Shown here: piece by piece, positions 1 through 7,561 of the stretch
How positions within the stretch are numbered: the stretch's first letter is position 1
Layout of the letters: every line of letters starts with the position of its first letter
NCBI GenBank assembly: GCA_003024985.2
Contig: PXIH01S0044049.1
Reading direction: 5' to 3' (one strand)
Origin: Euperipatoides rowelli
Taxonomy: Eukaryota; Onychophora; Udeonychophora; Euonychophora; Peripatopsidae
DNA: 11,342 nt
Made by a program: the position numbers and the translations under genes
Notes under the pieces: model-generated
The model's input: the letters and a program-made list of their open reading frames with translations, nothing else
Told to the model about the DNA's origin: nothing
Databases searched by the model: none

Positions 1-5
1 TTACT

Positions 6-413
6 TTGAGTTTTAATAATGAAGATATCAAGCTAGGGTTGAAATGTATAAATAAAAAAGCGCCAGCAGGANCNGATGGGTGGACATTTAAAATTTTTAA
101 AAAATTTGACTTTCTGTTAATACCTGTTTTGGTTAAAGTATTTAATAAATGGTTGAGAGAACCTATTGTTGAAGTACAGAAAATCACTTCTTACTTTGTT
201 TTATTTGATAAAAACATTCAGCAAGATGGTAGTGGTAGAAGGTTGAATGGGAAGGCTACAACACTAGAGAATATTCATCCTATCAACATCGAAAATATTG
301 ATATAAAACTTTTTGCAACATTGTTGAATAAAAAACTTGCGGAGGTAATAAAAAATATAATTAGCCCGATGCAATTTGCAATGACAGAGAGAACAATCCA
401 CTCTCCTCATTAG
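6..413 (+). pseudogene. RT fingers/early palm fragment of LINE copy A
   Basis: An open frame of 135 residues matches the N-terminal RT region of LINEs. It has APAG-x-DGW (the fingers P-G-x-DG motif), then F-KKF and VFNKW, then a degenerate RPI motif reading HPINIENIDIKLFA, then a Q-F-x6-R-x-IHSP motif near the end. These are RT motifs 0 to 2a in order. Two ambiguous bases (72 and 74) fall in the x-D codons. The R of the RPI motif is H here. The frame stops at a TAG (411-413), and the same frame continues for eight more codons (KKFVERLK) before a second stop. The protein-like signal then moves by one base into the next fragment. It is a remnant, not a working gene. Confidence 0.9.
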
Positions 414-435
414 AAGAAATTTGTAGAAAGGTTAA

Positions 436-699
436 AATAATAAAGTAAAGAAATTATATGCAGTGTTTATAGATTTAAACAAAGCTTTTGATAAAGTGAA
501 TCTGGTGTTTTTGGTCGAGAAAATTGTAAAATACTGTGGGTATTCAAACCTAACAAGGGGGCTCATTAATTACATCACGTCAAAAGCAGCAGGGATAAAA
601 AGTGGAAAAAAGATTTTTGGTGAGATAAAGATTAGGACTGGAATTATGCAGGTCTCACTGCTCAGTTCAAATTTGTTTGCGATATATTTGGACTGTTAA
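436..699 (+). pseudogene. RT palm fragment with FIDLNKAFDKVN, LINE copy A
   Basis: This frame is shifted relative to the previous fragment and opens after a TAA at 433-435. It reads KKLYAVFIDLNKAFDKVN, which is RT motif A. The first catalytic aspartate codon is 472-474. Further along, GIMQVSLLSSNLFAIYLD corresponds to motif B, normally G-x-RQG-CPLSP-x-LFA-x-Y. Here the RQG-CP core has decayed to MQVSL, which should harm dNTP binding. There is no ATG at the start, so this is an internal piece of a larger frame. It ends at a TAA (697-699), where the protein-like signal moves to the frame that carries YADN. Confidence 0.9.
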
Positions 700-1406
700 T
701 AAAAGAGATAGAGCATAATACCCCTGGTGTGTATGTAAGGATATTTCATGAAAATATCAAGGTTTTAGCCTATGCAGACAATTTACTAGTATTCTGTAAT
801 GATTTTGAGGAGATCCAGATAGTATTGGAGATGGTAGACACATTTGGACGGTGAGCAGGAGCCCAAATTAATAAAAAGAAAAGTGCCGTAATTAATTTAG
901 GGGATTTTAAATTAATGCCTTGGTTAGGGACGATAAAAACCTATAAAATACCTAGGGTTACCGTTTCCGTTTTTTGGCATCATGGCGAGAAGAAAGATTC
1001 AAGAGCAAATAATAGAGAGCAAAGGAAGCAAGATGGCAAGATTGGAAGAGGTTTATTTGTCTATCTCGTTAAAAGTCAAGATAATAAACTATTATTTTGC
1101 AGCAAAGCTATTTTACTTCATGCCACATGTAGTTTTACTGTGGGGTTTATAAAAAGGATAAACGCCATTGCAAACAGATTTCTCTGGAAAGGATGTTCCA
1201 CTTTGATTTCAAGAAAGAAATTGCATTCATCATTTAGGAATAGTGGGTTGGGCTGGATTGATTTATCGTTAATAAATCAAACTATTAGAGCAAACGCTTT
1301 TATTAAACTAATGTACTTTTCTGAAGAAAATGGGTTCGAAGTTCAAATTGACCCAACGGATACCCCGCCACTGATAGTAAAAAAGTCAAAGTTACAGCCT
1401 TTATAA
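699..1406 (+). pseudogene. RT palm (YADN) and thumb fragment, LINE copy A
   Basis: The frame resumes with GLLIKEIEHNTPGVYV, then VLAYADNLLVF, which is RT motif C. The second D of YADD is N (codon 780-782), so a metal-binding catalytic residue is lost. A TGA at 852-854 interrupts the next segment, where AGAQINKKKSAVIN matches motif D (gA-x-N-x-xKS). The downstream part (915-1406) carries the thumb/connection signature: FIKRINAIANRFLWKG followed by SGLGWIDLSLINQTIRANAF, the LINE W-K-G then GGLGL-D pattern. The stretch around residues 15-45 of that part aligns poorly with the expected KYLG motif and may be locally scrambled. It ends at a TAA (1404-1406). Confidence 0.9.
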
Positions 1407-1650
1407 GCAATTTTTGGATATTAGCAATGAAATTAATTCCCTGAGAAAGTTGGAGGCTTTACACTACAAAGATGTAAAGCATTATACCATGAGGACATAA
1501 ATAGGTTGTCTTTTAGCCCTTATGGGAATCAAATTGTGCATATGCTGATAGAGTCTTTCTCTCCGCCGAACATCATTGATTTTGTATTGAAAATAGTTCA
1601 TGGTGTCTTGCCGGTGAAAAAAACTATTAACTGAGAAATATAATATGAAC
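1399..1650 (+). pseudogene. C-terminal pre-zinc-knuckle fragment, LINE copy A
   Basis: Two short frames continue the protein. One (1399-1500) reads LYKQFLDISNEIN...LEALHYKDVKHY. The second (1494-1634) reads DINRLSFSPYGNQIVHM and then IIDFVLKIVHGVLPVKK. A third shift gives LTEKYNMN just before an ambiguous base at 1652. The FVLKIVHGVLPVKK segment aligns with FCIKLVFEALHMKQR in copy B, directly ahead of that copy's zinc knuckle. The homology stops before the cysteines. What follows from 1651 is AT-rich DNA without LINE signal, so the 3' end was deleted or has diverged beyond recognition. Confidence 0.75.
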
Positions 1651-2750
1651 ANATTATAAATGTTCTTTAATTATAATAATAATATTTTTACATTTTTAAA
1701 AGATACGGCAAAGTATAAAGGATGATTAATATTGTAATTAGAACAACAAAATATGTATTGCAGTTCAATCAACTTCCTGTCAATACAATCATTTGAATCA
1801 CGATCCAATAGATGAGAGACAGGAAAAACATCACAAGTTTTTAAACCATCAGGAGGCAAGTGACAATTGATCTGTATCTCTATAGCAGGATACTCTCCAT
1901 ATTAGTAGACAGATGAAAGGATACAGGTAATCCGTTGGAGATGAATTTTATATTTTAAAAGGATTCTAAAAATAATTGCACATATTAAACAACAAATTCA
2001 TAGTGCGAAAATATGAAAAAAAAATAATATCAAATTCCTTATGCAATTTTATATAAGTTTCCAACAATATATGTACAGAAGTGATTGATTAAAATGTTTC
2101 TAACATTTTTATAAAAAAATATTTAAAAATAAATGGTGCATTTTTATAATCTTTAAATAATAATAATTCTATTTTTAATGTTATGTAAATGATATCTCCC
2201 TAAGCTATCCATCTATCTATATTCCTTATCCCTCCATTCCTCTATACATCTATTTATCCCTCTAACCACCTATATTGCTATATCTACATCTAGTTATGTA
2301 TATCTATAGCTAGCTATGTACTGTACATATATTATTACTGTATTTTATGTAGCCTATATCAATATTTCTCTCTCTCCTCCTCCCTCCCTGCCTATCTAAC
2401 TACTCTGCTTTATTTTGAAAACTGACTTGAATAGATTATAAACTTTTCAAATGTGATGACTTAGCTTAGAAGCATAATTGGAATCTTTTTATGTGGATAT
2501 ATTCAAAATATGAACACTAATCCACTCTTAAGGATGATATTAAAAGATGTAGATTATGCTGATTTGGAATGTGGCTTGGAAAATTTAGTGTACAGCACCA
2601 CGAAAGACCTGGGTTGGACATGTTGTGGATAATTACAGAACCCAGTGATTCAACATCAATGAAGCAATGAAACTGATTATTTATCATCAAATTAGGGAGA
2701 AGTTGTCATCCTCTGGCACCTACAGCAGCTTACTGGCTCTGCCCTGTCTA
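1651..2750. other. AT-rich non-coding stretch
   Basis: I see no supported gene here. A 62-codon minus-strand open frame at 1671-1859 has no recognisable domain and looks like chance. At 2540-2755 the base composition is less AT-rich, but all six readings are broken by stops and match nothing I recognise. Cryptic simple-sequence DNA occupies 2200-2400 and is listed separately. Confidence 0.6.
2200..2400. repeat. Cryptic ATCT/CTAT simple-sequence region
   Basis: Many imperfect copies of CTAT, ATCT and CATC units run through this stretch (for example atctatctat near 2211), followed by a CT/CCT-rich block near 2368-2390. It looks like an old degenerated tetranucleotide microsatellite. No perfect array remains. 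Confidence 0.6.
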
Positions 2751-2758
2751 ACTGGCTA

Positions 2759-2761
2759 CTA

Positions 2762-2794
<33 letters not shown>

Positions 2795-2817
2795 ATACAC
2801 TGTATTATATAGATATA

Positions 2818-2858
<41 letters not shown>

Positions 2859-2930
2859 TACGAGTATATATATATATATATATATATATATACTGTATAT
2901 AGCCTATATAGTACATACACACACATGCAG
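2759..2930. repeat. TA dinucleotide microsatellite, compound, with CA tail
   Basis: Three near-perfect TA runs (about 2761-2788, 2819-2850 and 2866-2892) are separated by short interruptions containing tgtattatat, cacatatatacgag and actgtatatagcc. A short ACACAC run follows near 2917-2924. The 75- and 96-codon Tyr/Ile-rich open frames on the minus strand here are artefacts of the repeat. The TA runs can form cruciforms and are a likely place for length variation or assembly error. Confidence 0.95.
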
Positions 2931-3267
2931 TATAAATAATGTATGTAGACATATACACTGTACGTGTACAAATAGTGTACATTCACTATATAGTCCTAAG
3001 TTAATTGCTGTGACGGACATAAATTACCGGTATATGTTTTCAAGGCATTTTATTATTATTATTAATATTTGAGTTAGAATGCGTGTAACTTATTCCATTT
3101 TGAGAAAACCCTGTCATCTTAAATAAAAATTTTTAAATACACCACCATAATGTTTGTGTTTATGCCATACTGAATTAATACTTAGGAGCTAATAAATCAA
3201 AAACATCACCAATAGAGCATTCAGACAGACATCGGGGTCTAGCTTTTAAACAATCTCCACATTTTAT
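2931..3267. other. AT-rich non-coding stretch
   Basis: No open frame of note and no RNA gene that I can see. The stretch 3220-3267 lies just past the stop of the 63-codon minus-strand frame. On the minus strand it carries an AATAAA-like sequence (3262-3267), which could be a polyadenylation signal for that frame or simply reflect AT-rich composition. Confidence 0.5.
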
Positions 3268-3459
3268 TTATAGCACACGAATTTTATGTTTTAGAAAGCA
3301 TACCCGATGAGAAAACGTGTTCTTCATCAGCAAGTAGACGGCATACTTCGAATTTGCACTGATCACTTCTAATAAGTCTATATATTTTTCCGCTTGTATA
3401 TTACTGTCAGTTTCATGTTGGTTGATAAATTGCAGTTTTATGACCTTTCTCAGACCGAG
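3268..3459 (-). other. Unrecognised 63-codon open frame; possible exon or transposon tail
   Basis: This minus-strand frame is open for 63 codons between two stops and has no ATG near its left end, so if real it would be an exon or a broken gene. Its composition looks protein-like: a polar segment (QHETDSNIQAEKY), then LLEVISANSKYAVYLL, then MKNTFSHR. I do not recognise a family. The DNA near 3305-3345, read on the minus strand, contains GCTGATGAAGAACACG then TTTTCTCATCGG. This is a stem-like segment that loosely recalls terminal repeats of Penelope-like elements. An AATAAA-like site follows the stop. Chance is still a fair explanation in DNA of this composition. Confidence 0.2.
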
Positions 3460-3690
3460 TTAAAGTTTTCAAATTACAACTCAAAACAATCACTCTATTA
3501 GCTTACATGTTTTCAAGTTTATAGATGACAATATGTATAAACTCGAAAAAATTTTCTCTTGTATTACTTATAAACTAAAAAATTTCTTGTAAGTTTATTG
3601 CATAAAATCTTATTTTAATTTTAATAAATATTGTATAAGTCTAATAAATGTTTTGTTAAAAAAAAGAAGAAAACATAATTCAAATAACAG

Positions 3691-3946
3691 TCAGATTCTG
3701 TTATCTGTCCACCAATATGACTGACGGTAGTAAGTTGAAATTATCAAGATTGGCGATCAGCAAAATAATATTTCATCTCTAGATTATCCTAGGGTTCAAG
3801 GTTATGTTAAGGTTAGGACTGTAAAGAAAATAATACTAAAATCGGTGAGAAAAAATAGACTACCGTACTAATTCCACCCGCTAATACGTTTTAGTTGTTG
3901 CATAACTCCTAGCGTTAATTGTTGGTGGGCAGATAACAGAATCTGA
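3691..3946. mobile_element. MITE-like element with 25-bp terminal inverted repeats
   Basis: The left end (3691-3715) and the reverse complement of the right end (3922-3946) match at 24 of 25 positions. Both begin TCAGATTCTGTTATCTG and then continue CCACCAA after one differing base. The 256-bp unit has no coding capacity. A second, smaller inverted pair (ACGGTAG near 3724-3730 and CTACCGT near 3860-3867) lies inside. Size, end repeats and lack of coding fit a non-autonomous DNA transposon (MITE). I cannot find an identical flanking target-site duplication, so the superfamily cannot be assigned; the true ends may be a few bases away. Confidence 0.75.
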
Positions 3947-5190
3947 ACCTGGTAAATTACTGTATGTTGCTAATTTGTCTATATTATTATTCATCATTAA
4001 ATGCTATTATATGGTGCATAGCCTTATCGTACTTTTAAAACGTATGTATTATGTAGTCGATTACACCTACAAAATGAAATGTAGTTTTTTCATTTTTAAG
4101 TTTTATTTTATGTTCTGGGAAATTCAAGGCTCTCCTTAGCTCTTCATAAATATTTTAATAAAATTTTGTTATGTTTCTAATGAGAATATGAATATTGTGG
4201 TTCATATAGTTATTTTACCTAATATTATATTACCTACTTTTTGTATTAATGCAGAATGAGTTTTAAACAATGTACATAACAGTAGATGTTAAAAAGTTAT
4301 AAAAAATAGGTAAAAAATAGGTAATTTAATCAGATTTAGCCAATACTAGAATTGTGCAGCTGCCTAACTCAGTATTTTTGCAGAATTGTGTATTTTTTGA
4401 CAAAGTGTATGAAATGTTTACCATAGCTAGTATATAACATAATGTTTATATTTAGATGTGGAGAGAAATTATATTTGACCTCTGTGGTTAGCTAGAGGTC
4501 GTTGTTGTAGGGGCACTTCGACAAAAATGAGAAAATATTCAGTCAAAAAATGCTCTAATTCGATGGTGCATCATTCTGATCAGGTCTATGACATCACATA
4601 CTACCCAGAATTCATTACTGAACACATCCCCATCAAAAAATTAAAAAAAAAAAAAAATTCCACCATCTTAAATTTTTCAAAATTACCCAAAATGTATCAG
4701 AAATCACCCCAAAGCATTCTATGTACTAGGATATGGTGATTTTAGAAGTTTCTCTTCAGCAAATTCAGAAATAATGTCAAAAATAGCTAAATATGCTAAT
4801 TCCCTCCACATTAAATTTTAAATATAAAACGGTCCATACTACCTATGGTAGAAATTTCATACTTTTATCATAAAGTGCACAATTGTTCTGGTTAACAGTT
4901 GTACTAGAACAAACGTTCTGCCAATTCAAAAAAAAAAAAAAAAGCTTCTCAAATTCAACCAAAATATAACACAATGTCCTGACAACTAAAAGAAAAAAAA
5001 AAAAAGCTTCTCAAAACCAATCTAACAAAAAAACATAACTTGTAAAACCAATGTTAAAGTTCAATAGACCCTCCCCCCTGAAAATTCCACCTTACAGATG
5101 TGGTGGGAAAATAATGGAATCTGACCCAAATTCTATTGTTGAGAGAAAAGAGAGAGAGAGTAAGAGGGGGGGGGGTGATATATGAATAGG
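3947..5190. other. AT-rich non-coding stretch with small hairpins and poly-A runs
   Basis: No gene is supported. A 70-codon plus-strand frame at 4527-4739 runs through a poly-A tract, gives a run of lysines, and has no recognisable domain. Minor structures are a 6-bp-arm hairpin GACCTC/GAGGTC at 4477-4500, a 7-bp-arm inverted pair TTGTTCT/AGAACAA at 4883-4912, a tandem aaaaaataggt pair near 4301-4322, and an AG run plus a ten-G tract at 5144-5175. Confidence 0.6.
4928..5015. repeat. Direct repeat of an A-run plus GCTTCTCAAA
   Basis: An A16 run followed by gcttctcaaa (4928-4953) recurs as A13 plus gcttctcaaa (4993-5015), offset by 62 bp. A poly-A tract joined twice to the same 10-mer suggests a local duplication or slippage, or two insertions of the same A-tailed fragment. 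Confidence 0.7.
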
Positions 5191-5192
5191 CA

Positions 5193-5278
5193 GTAATTAT
5201 TACCTAAATTTATAAAGAAATTTATAAATTTCTTTATACATTTATAAATTAAATAATTACTCTATAATTTATTATAGA
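5193..5278. repeat. Nested AT palindromes
   Basis: A perfect 28-bp palindrome lies at 5211-5238 (two 14-base arms, tataaagaaattta and its complement). It sits inside outer arms GTAATTATT...TTTATAAA (5193 on) and TTTATAAATTAAATAATTAC (5241-5260). A separate hairpin directly follows, with 8-bp arms TCTATAAT/ATTATAGA and a two-base loop (5261-5278). The layout could form cruciforms and might be the remnant of a foldback element. AT-rich composition makes shorter palindromes common, but a 28-bp perfect one is less expected. Confidence 0.7.
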
Positions 5279-5363
5279 CAATACAACCTCTAATCAATGT
5301 GGGATTAAATATTTTATTAATTTAATAAGAAAATTACCCATACTTTATTAGGAAATTGGATAC

Positions 5364-5777
5364 CTAAATGGGGTAACTTGAAACACTGGGGTTACTTGAA
5401 ATATTTTTACCAATAATTTTGTTTTTGGGTGTGGCAACAATGTTTACCCCTCCCCCCCACCTTTTTTCTATTAATCTTGTTAATTGATGTCAGATAGAAG
5501 ATAGTTCATCACAATTAAACAGAAATTCATAAAGTAGGCTACCATAAGTGTTTTTTTAGATAAATATAACACAAAGCATAGAAAGTCAAATTCAAATCTT
5601 ATAAAACTTATGTTATAGAGCCTAAACTACAGTATATAGGAGATATTGATGAAACCTTTGCCAGACCTAACCTGATATCATAATATTGGTTATAAAAGTC
5701 ACAACTGATTACCTTAATTATTTATTTTGCATTTAAAAAAATAGTATATAGTTGGCTAAGTGGGGTAACTTGAAACA
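5364..5777. repeat. 22-bp direct repeats (TGGGGTAACTTGAAACA core) plus a variant copy
   Basis: The 22-bp blocks at 5364-5385 and 5756-5777 match at 21 of 22 positions and share the 17-base core TGGGGTAACTTGAAACA. A third, diverged copy (TGGGGTTACTTGAAAT) lies immediately after the first, at 5387-5402. The DNA between (about 370 bp) has no supported gene. This could be part of a tandem or dispersed repeat family. Confidence 0.75.
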
Positions 5778-5883
5778 AATGTTAAGTTAGGCTGGGAGCC
5801 ATAATTCCCAGAGCTAACAGGGACAACAATGTAGTTGTCCATTTTAAGCTAAATACTTTAAAATTCTGGAATAAATAAAAGCA

Positions 5884-6177
5884 TCACATCTTCCAAATGG
5901 CAAATAATCCTATAATAATTAGACTTACTTTTGGTTTGTTACGAGTGTTAGATAAAAACATGTTGTGCATCCTTCCATACTTGCATACGTTCATCCTCAA
6001 CATCCTATCCGTCCACAGTCTGCATTGCATAAAATACGCACATCCCCAAAACAGATGGTCTGCCTCCTCATTATTGTCGCAAAATAAACAATTCGCTTGA
6101 ATCCTAAAATTGTAACTAATAATGAGTCTCTGCTTCATATGTAAAGCCTCAAACACCAACTTAATGCAAAAAGTCAA
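5884..6177 (-). pseudogene. C-terminal zinc-knuckle fragment (zf-RVT type), LINE copy B
   Basis: This 97-codon frame reads FCIKLVFEALHMKQR and then CLFCDNNEEADHLFWGC at 6040-6090, a C-x2-C-x7-H-x4-C zinc knuckle of the zf-RVT type found at the end of L1/Tx1-like LINE proteins, where it helps nucleic-acid binding. The tail (VSLIIIGLFAIWKM) matches the usual A-x-WK ending. It stops at a TGA (5884-5886). That TGA could be a decayed CGA (arginine), because the same frame stays open for about 32 more codons to a TAA near 5788, but that extension has no recognised motif. A 67-codon plus-strand frame at 5897-6100 is its shadow. Confidence 0.9.
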
Positions 6178-6695
6178 TCAAATTGAAGGGGGGGGGGGCA
6201 CTCTACCAAAGCCTCTATGAAGAAGTGTCCAGCCAAAAGCAGCATGGCATTTTCCAAAGGAGGATAAAGTAAAAGATTAACAGGCTTATATCTTATCACC
6301 GGGGTAACAACACACTGTGGCACATCATCAATAAAGTTCAGTCTATTCATGAGTGCCCTAAAACTTAACGAGGACTTAGTCCACTTTTGTGGGGGGGGGG
6401 GGGGTGAAATAAGCACTACTAGGGGAGACTTAATCTGATTACAAAATTTATCAAAGTGGGAAATAGCATTGGCCTGCACAATCCTTGCAAATAAAGCAAT
6501 GTCCATCAATGAAAGGCCTCCTTTTGCAAAGTGGGGAAATAATCTCCTTTTAGCAATAAGAACCAGCCTTCCCTTCCAGATAATCTTTGTCGCTATAGAA
6601 CTTAAGGTATTAATAAACTTCTGAGTAAAGGCAAAATGAAGTAAATAGTACAAAAGCTTTGGGATACATATTGAATTTATTAGCTTAATCCTCAA
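6174..6695 (-). pseudogene. RT thumb/connection fragment, LINE copy B
   Basis: This 173-codon frame begins LRIKLINSICIPKLLYYLLHF, the LINE thumb pattern of basic helix then YY. It continues TLSSIATKIIWKG (F-x-WKG motif) and HFAKGGLSLMDIALFARIVQANAI (GGL-x-x-x-D motif). Further along are two proline runs encoded by C tracts (G runs on the plus strand at 6391-6404 and 6188-6198). The first, SPPPPPQKW, aligns with DPTDTPPLIVKK in copy A, so an ancestral PP was probably stretched by slippage. The second C tract is where the frame is lost, just before the zinc-knuckle fragment. Confidence 0.9.
6188..6404. repeat. Two long G homopolymers within LINE copy B
   Basis: On the plus strand there are 11 Gs at 6188-6198 and 14 Gs at 6391-6404. 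On the coding (minus) strand both encode proline. The 11-base tract coincides with a frameshift between the thumb and zinc-knuckle fragments. Such tracts are prone to slippage and to sequencing length error. Confidence 0.95.
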
Positions 6696-7102
6696 ATAAT
6701 CGATAAGTATGCATCCTTTGTCGCATCAAAAGTCTTTTGAAACTTCTGAATAATATCCTCCTGAACCAATGCCCTCACCCATGGACCAATAAATGGGAAC
6801 AGTATCCCCAAATACTTCTTCGGAGGAGCCTTTCCAAGTACCTGTAGAGGCTTCAAATCCGCCAAAGAAATCGCCAAGCTCTTCTTTTGATTAATATGCG
6901 TCCCCGTCTCCACAGTAAAATCCTACACCAGCTCCAATGCTATTTCCATTTCCTGCACATCATTGAAAAAAATCAGTAAATCGTCAGCATACACCAAAAT
7001 ATTTATAGGGGTGTGCAAACAGGGTATGTATAACCCATCAAAATTATCATTTAACACATTAAGTAAGGGTTTCAAATACAATGCAAACAAAAAGGCACTA
7101 AG
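6692..7102 (-). pseudogene. RT motifs B (3' part) to D with intact YADD, LINE copy B
   Basis: The frame opens with LSAFLFALYLKPLLNVL, the end of the G-x-RQG-CPLS motif B; the RQG part is ruined by two TGA codons at 7103-7105 and 7112-7114. VYADDLLIF follows, with both catalytic aspartates intact (6980-6991). A TAG at 6923-6925 breaks the chain before ETGTHINQKKS (motif D). Then KKYLGILFPF matches the K-YLG motif of motif E and the start of the thumb. The frame ends at a TGA (6692-6694), and the next fragment starts in a different frame one base later. A plus-strand open frame at 6963-7241 is the shadow of this coding strand. Confidence 0.9.
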
Positions 7103-7136
7103 TCAAGCCTCTCAAGTTAGGAAAAAAGCCAAAAAG

Positions 7137-7290
7137 TCAGTTATCAGTCTTTACAGTAACCCACTTAGAAGTGACATTTATATCTCTCAAAATAACTTGA
7201 TTATGAATTGTCTTCCCCAATATATCAATCAATATCCGTAAATTTACACTGTCATAAGCTTTTTTAAAATCGATAAAAAGAGCAATCGGA
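7137..7290 (-). pseudogene. RT motif A fragment (FIDFKKAYDSVN), LINE copy B
   Basis: This short frame is open to a TGA at 7137-7139 and reads PIALFIDFKKAYDSVNLRILIDIL. That is RT motif A with the first catalytic aspartate intact (codon 7269-7271). The sequence after it (VILRDINVTSKWVTVKTDN) corresponds to the region before motif B. The signal then changes frame near 7130. The fragment is a single RT segment detached by frameshifts on both sides. Confidence 0.88.
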
Positions 7291-7561
7291 GACTTCGCCT
7301 TTCTATTCCTATATAAAGTTCAGCGAATAAAAGAATCGGTGTATGAATAGACCTGGATCTAAACGCAAATTGATATTGATTAATGGCAGGTTGCAAGATT
7401 GCTAAAATACTAGCATTGAGGATTGACACAAAAATCTTAGCGTCGACATTCTCAACATTTATTGGCCTCAAATTGTCCAATTGGGTCCTATAAGGTAAAG
7501 CATTCTTCTGAACAATACTCAACCCATTCTTACCAATAATGCAAAGTAAGATAAGATACAC
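7244..7561 (-). pseudogene. RT motifs 1-2 fragment (RPINVENVDAKIF), LINE copy B
   Basis: The frame gives ILLCIIGKNGLSIVQKN then LRPINVENVDAKIFVSILN, the intact RPI-x-x-x-N-x-D-x-K motif. QFAFRSRSIHTPILLFAELYIG follows, matching the Q-x-F-x6-R-x-I motif of LINE RTs. About 18 of 45 residues in this block match copy A by hand alignment. At about 7290 the signal moves to another frame, which gives the FIDFKKAYD motif; the last 20 codons here (LLFLSILKKLMTV) are an out-of-frame reading of that motif. Confidence 0.9.

Larger units (their letters stand above)
1..1650 (+). mobile_element. LINE copy A: decayed non-LTR retrotransposon, RT to C-terminal region
   Basis: This is the 3' part of a non-LTR retrotransposon polyprotein, which would copy its own RNA into the genome by target-primed reverse transcription. 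Read across three frames, the parts come in canonical order: RT fingers (6-413), palm with the FIDLNKAFD motif (436-699), the YADN form of the YADD box (771-782), thumb with a W-K-G motif (near 1186-1194), and a C-terminal stretch (1399-1650) ending before any zinc-binding cysteines. Frameshifts lie near 433, 698, 1400 and 1485, with another after 1631, and in-frame stops are at 411-413 and 852-854. The endonuclease would lie left of the window. No poly-A tail or target-site duplication is visible at the right end, so the 3' end appears deleted. It belongs to the same clade as copy B (5788-8745, opposite strand). Confidence 0.93.

Noticed and set aside
1671-1859. Minus-strand 62-codon open frame
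   Set aside because: No recognisable motif, AT-rich surroundings, and no supporting signal.
2548-2630. DVDYADLE reading on the plus strand, resembling an RT YADD box
   Set aside because: The flanking residues do not follow any RT pattern and the frame is soon stopped; chance is the simpler explanation.
2692-2986. Minus-strand Tyr/Ile-rich open frames of 75 and 96 codons
   Set aside because: They are readings of the TA microsatellite and have no protein-like composition outside it.
4485-4525. tRNA-like box A (TGGTTAGC) with TTCGA about 30 bases on
   Set aside because: No cloverleaf can be drawn, and the B-box match is too poor for a tRNA or SINE head.
4527-4739. Plus-strand 70-codon open frame
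   Set aside because: Includes a poly-A-encoded lysine run, has no domain, and lies in AT-rich DNA where such frames arise by chance.
5897-6100. Plus-strand 67-codon open frame
   Set aside because: It is antisense to the zinc-knuckle fragment, whose motif is clear on the minus strand.
6963-7241. Plus-strand 92-codon open frame
   Set aside because: It lies antisense to the RT motifs B-C (YADD) region of LINE copy B and shows no motif of its own.
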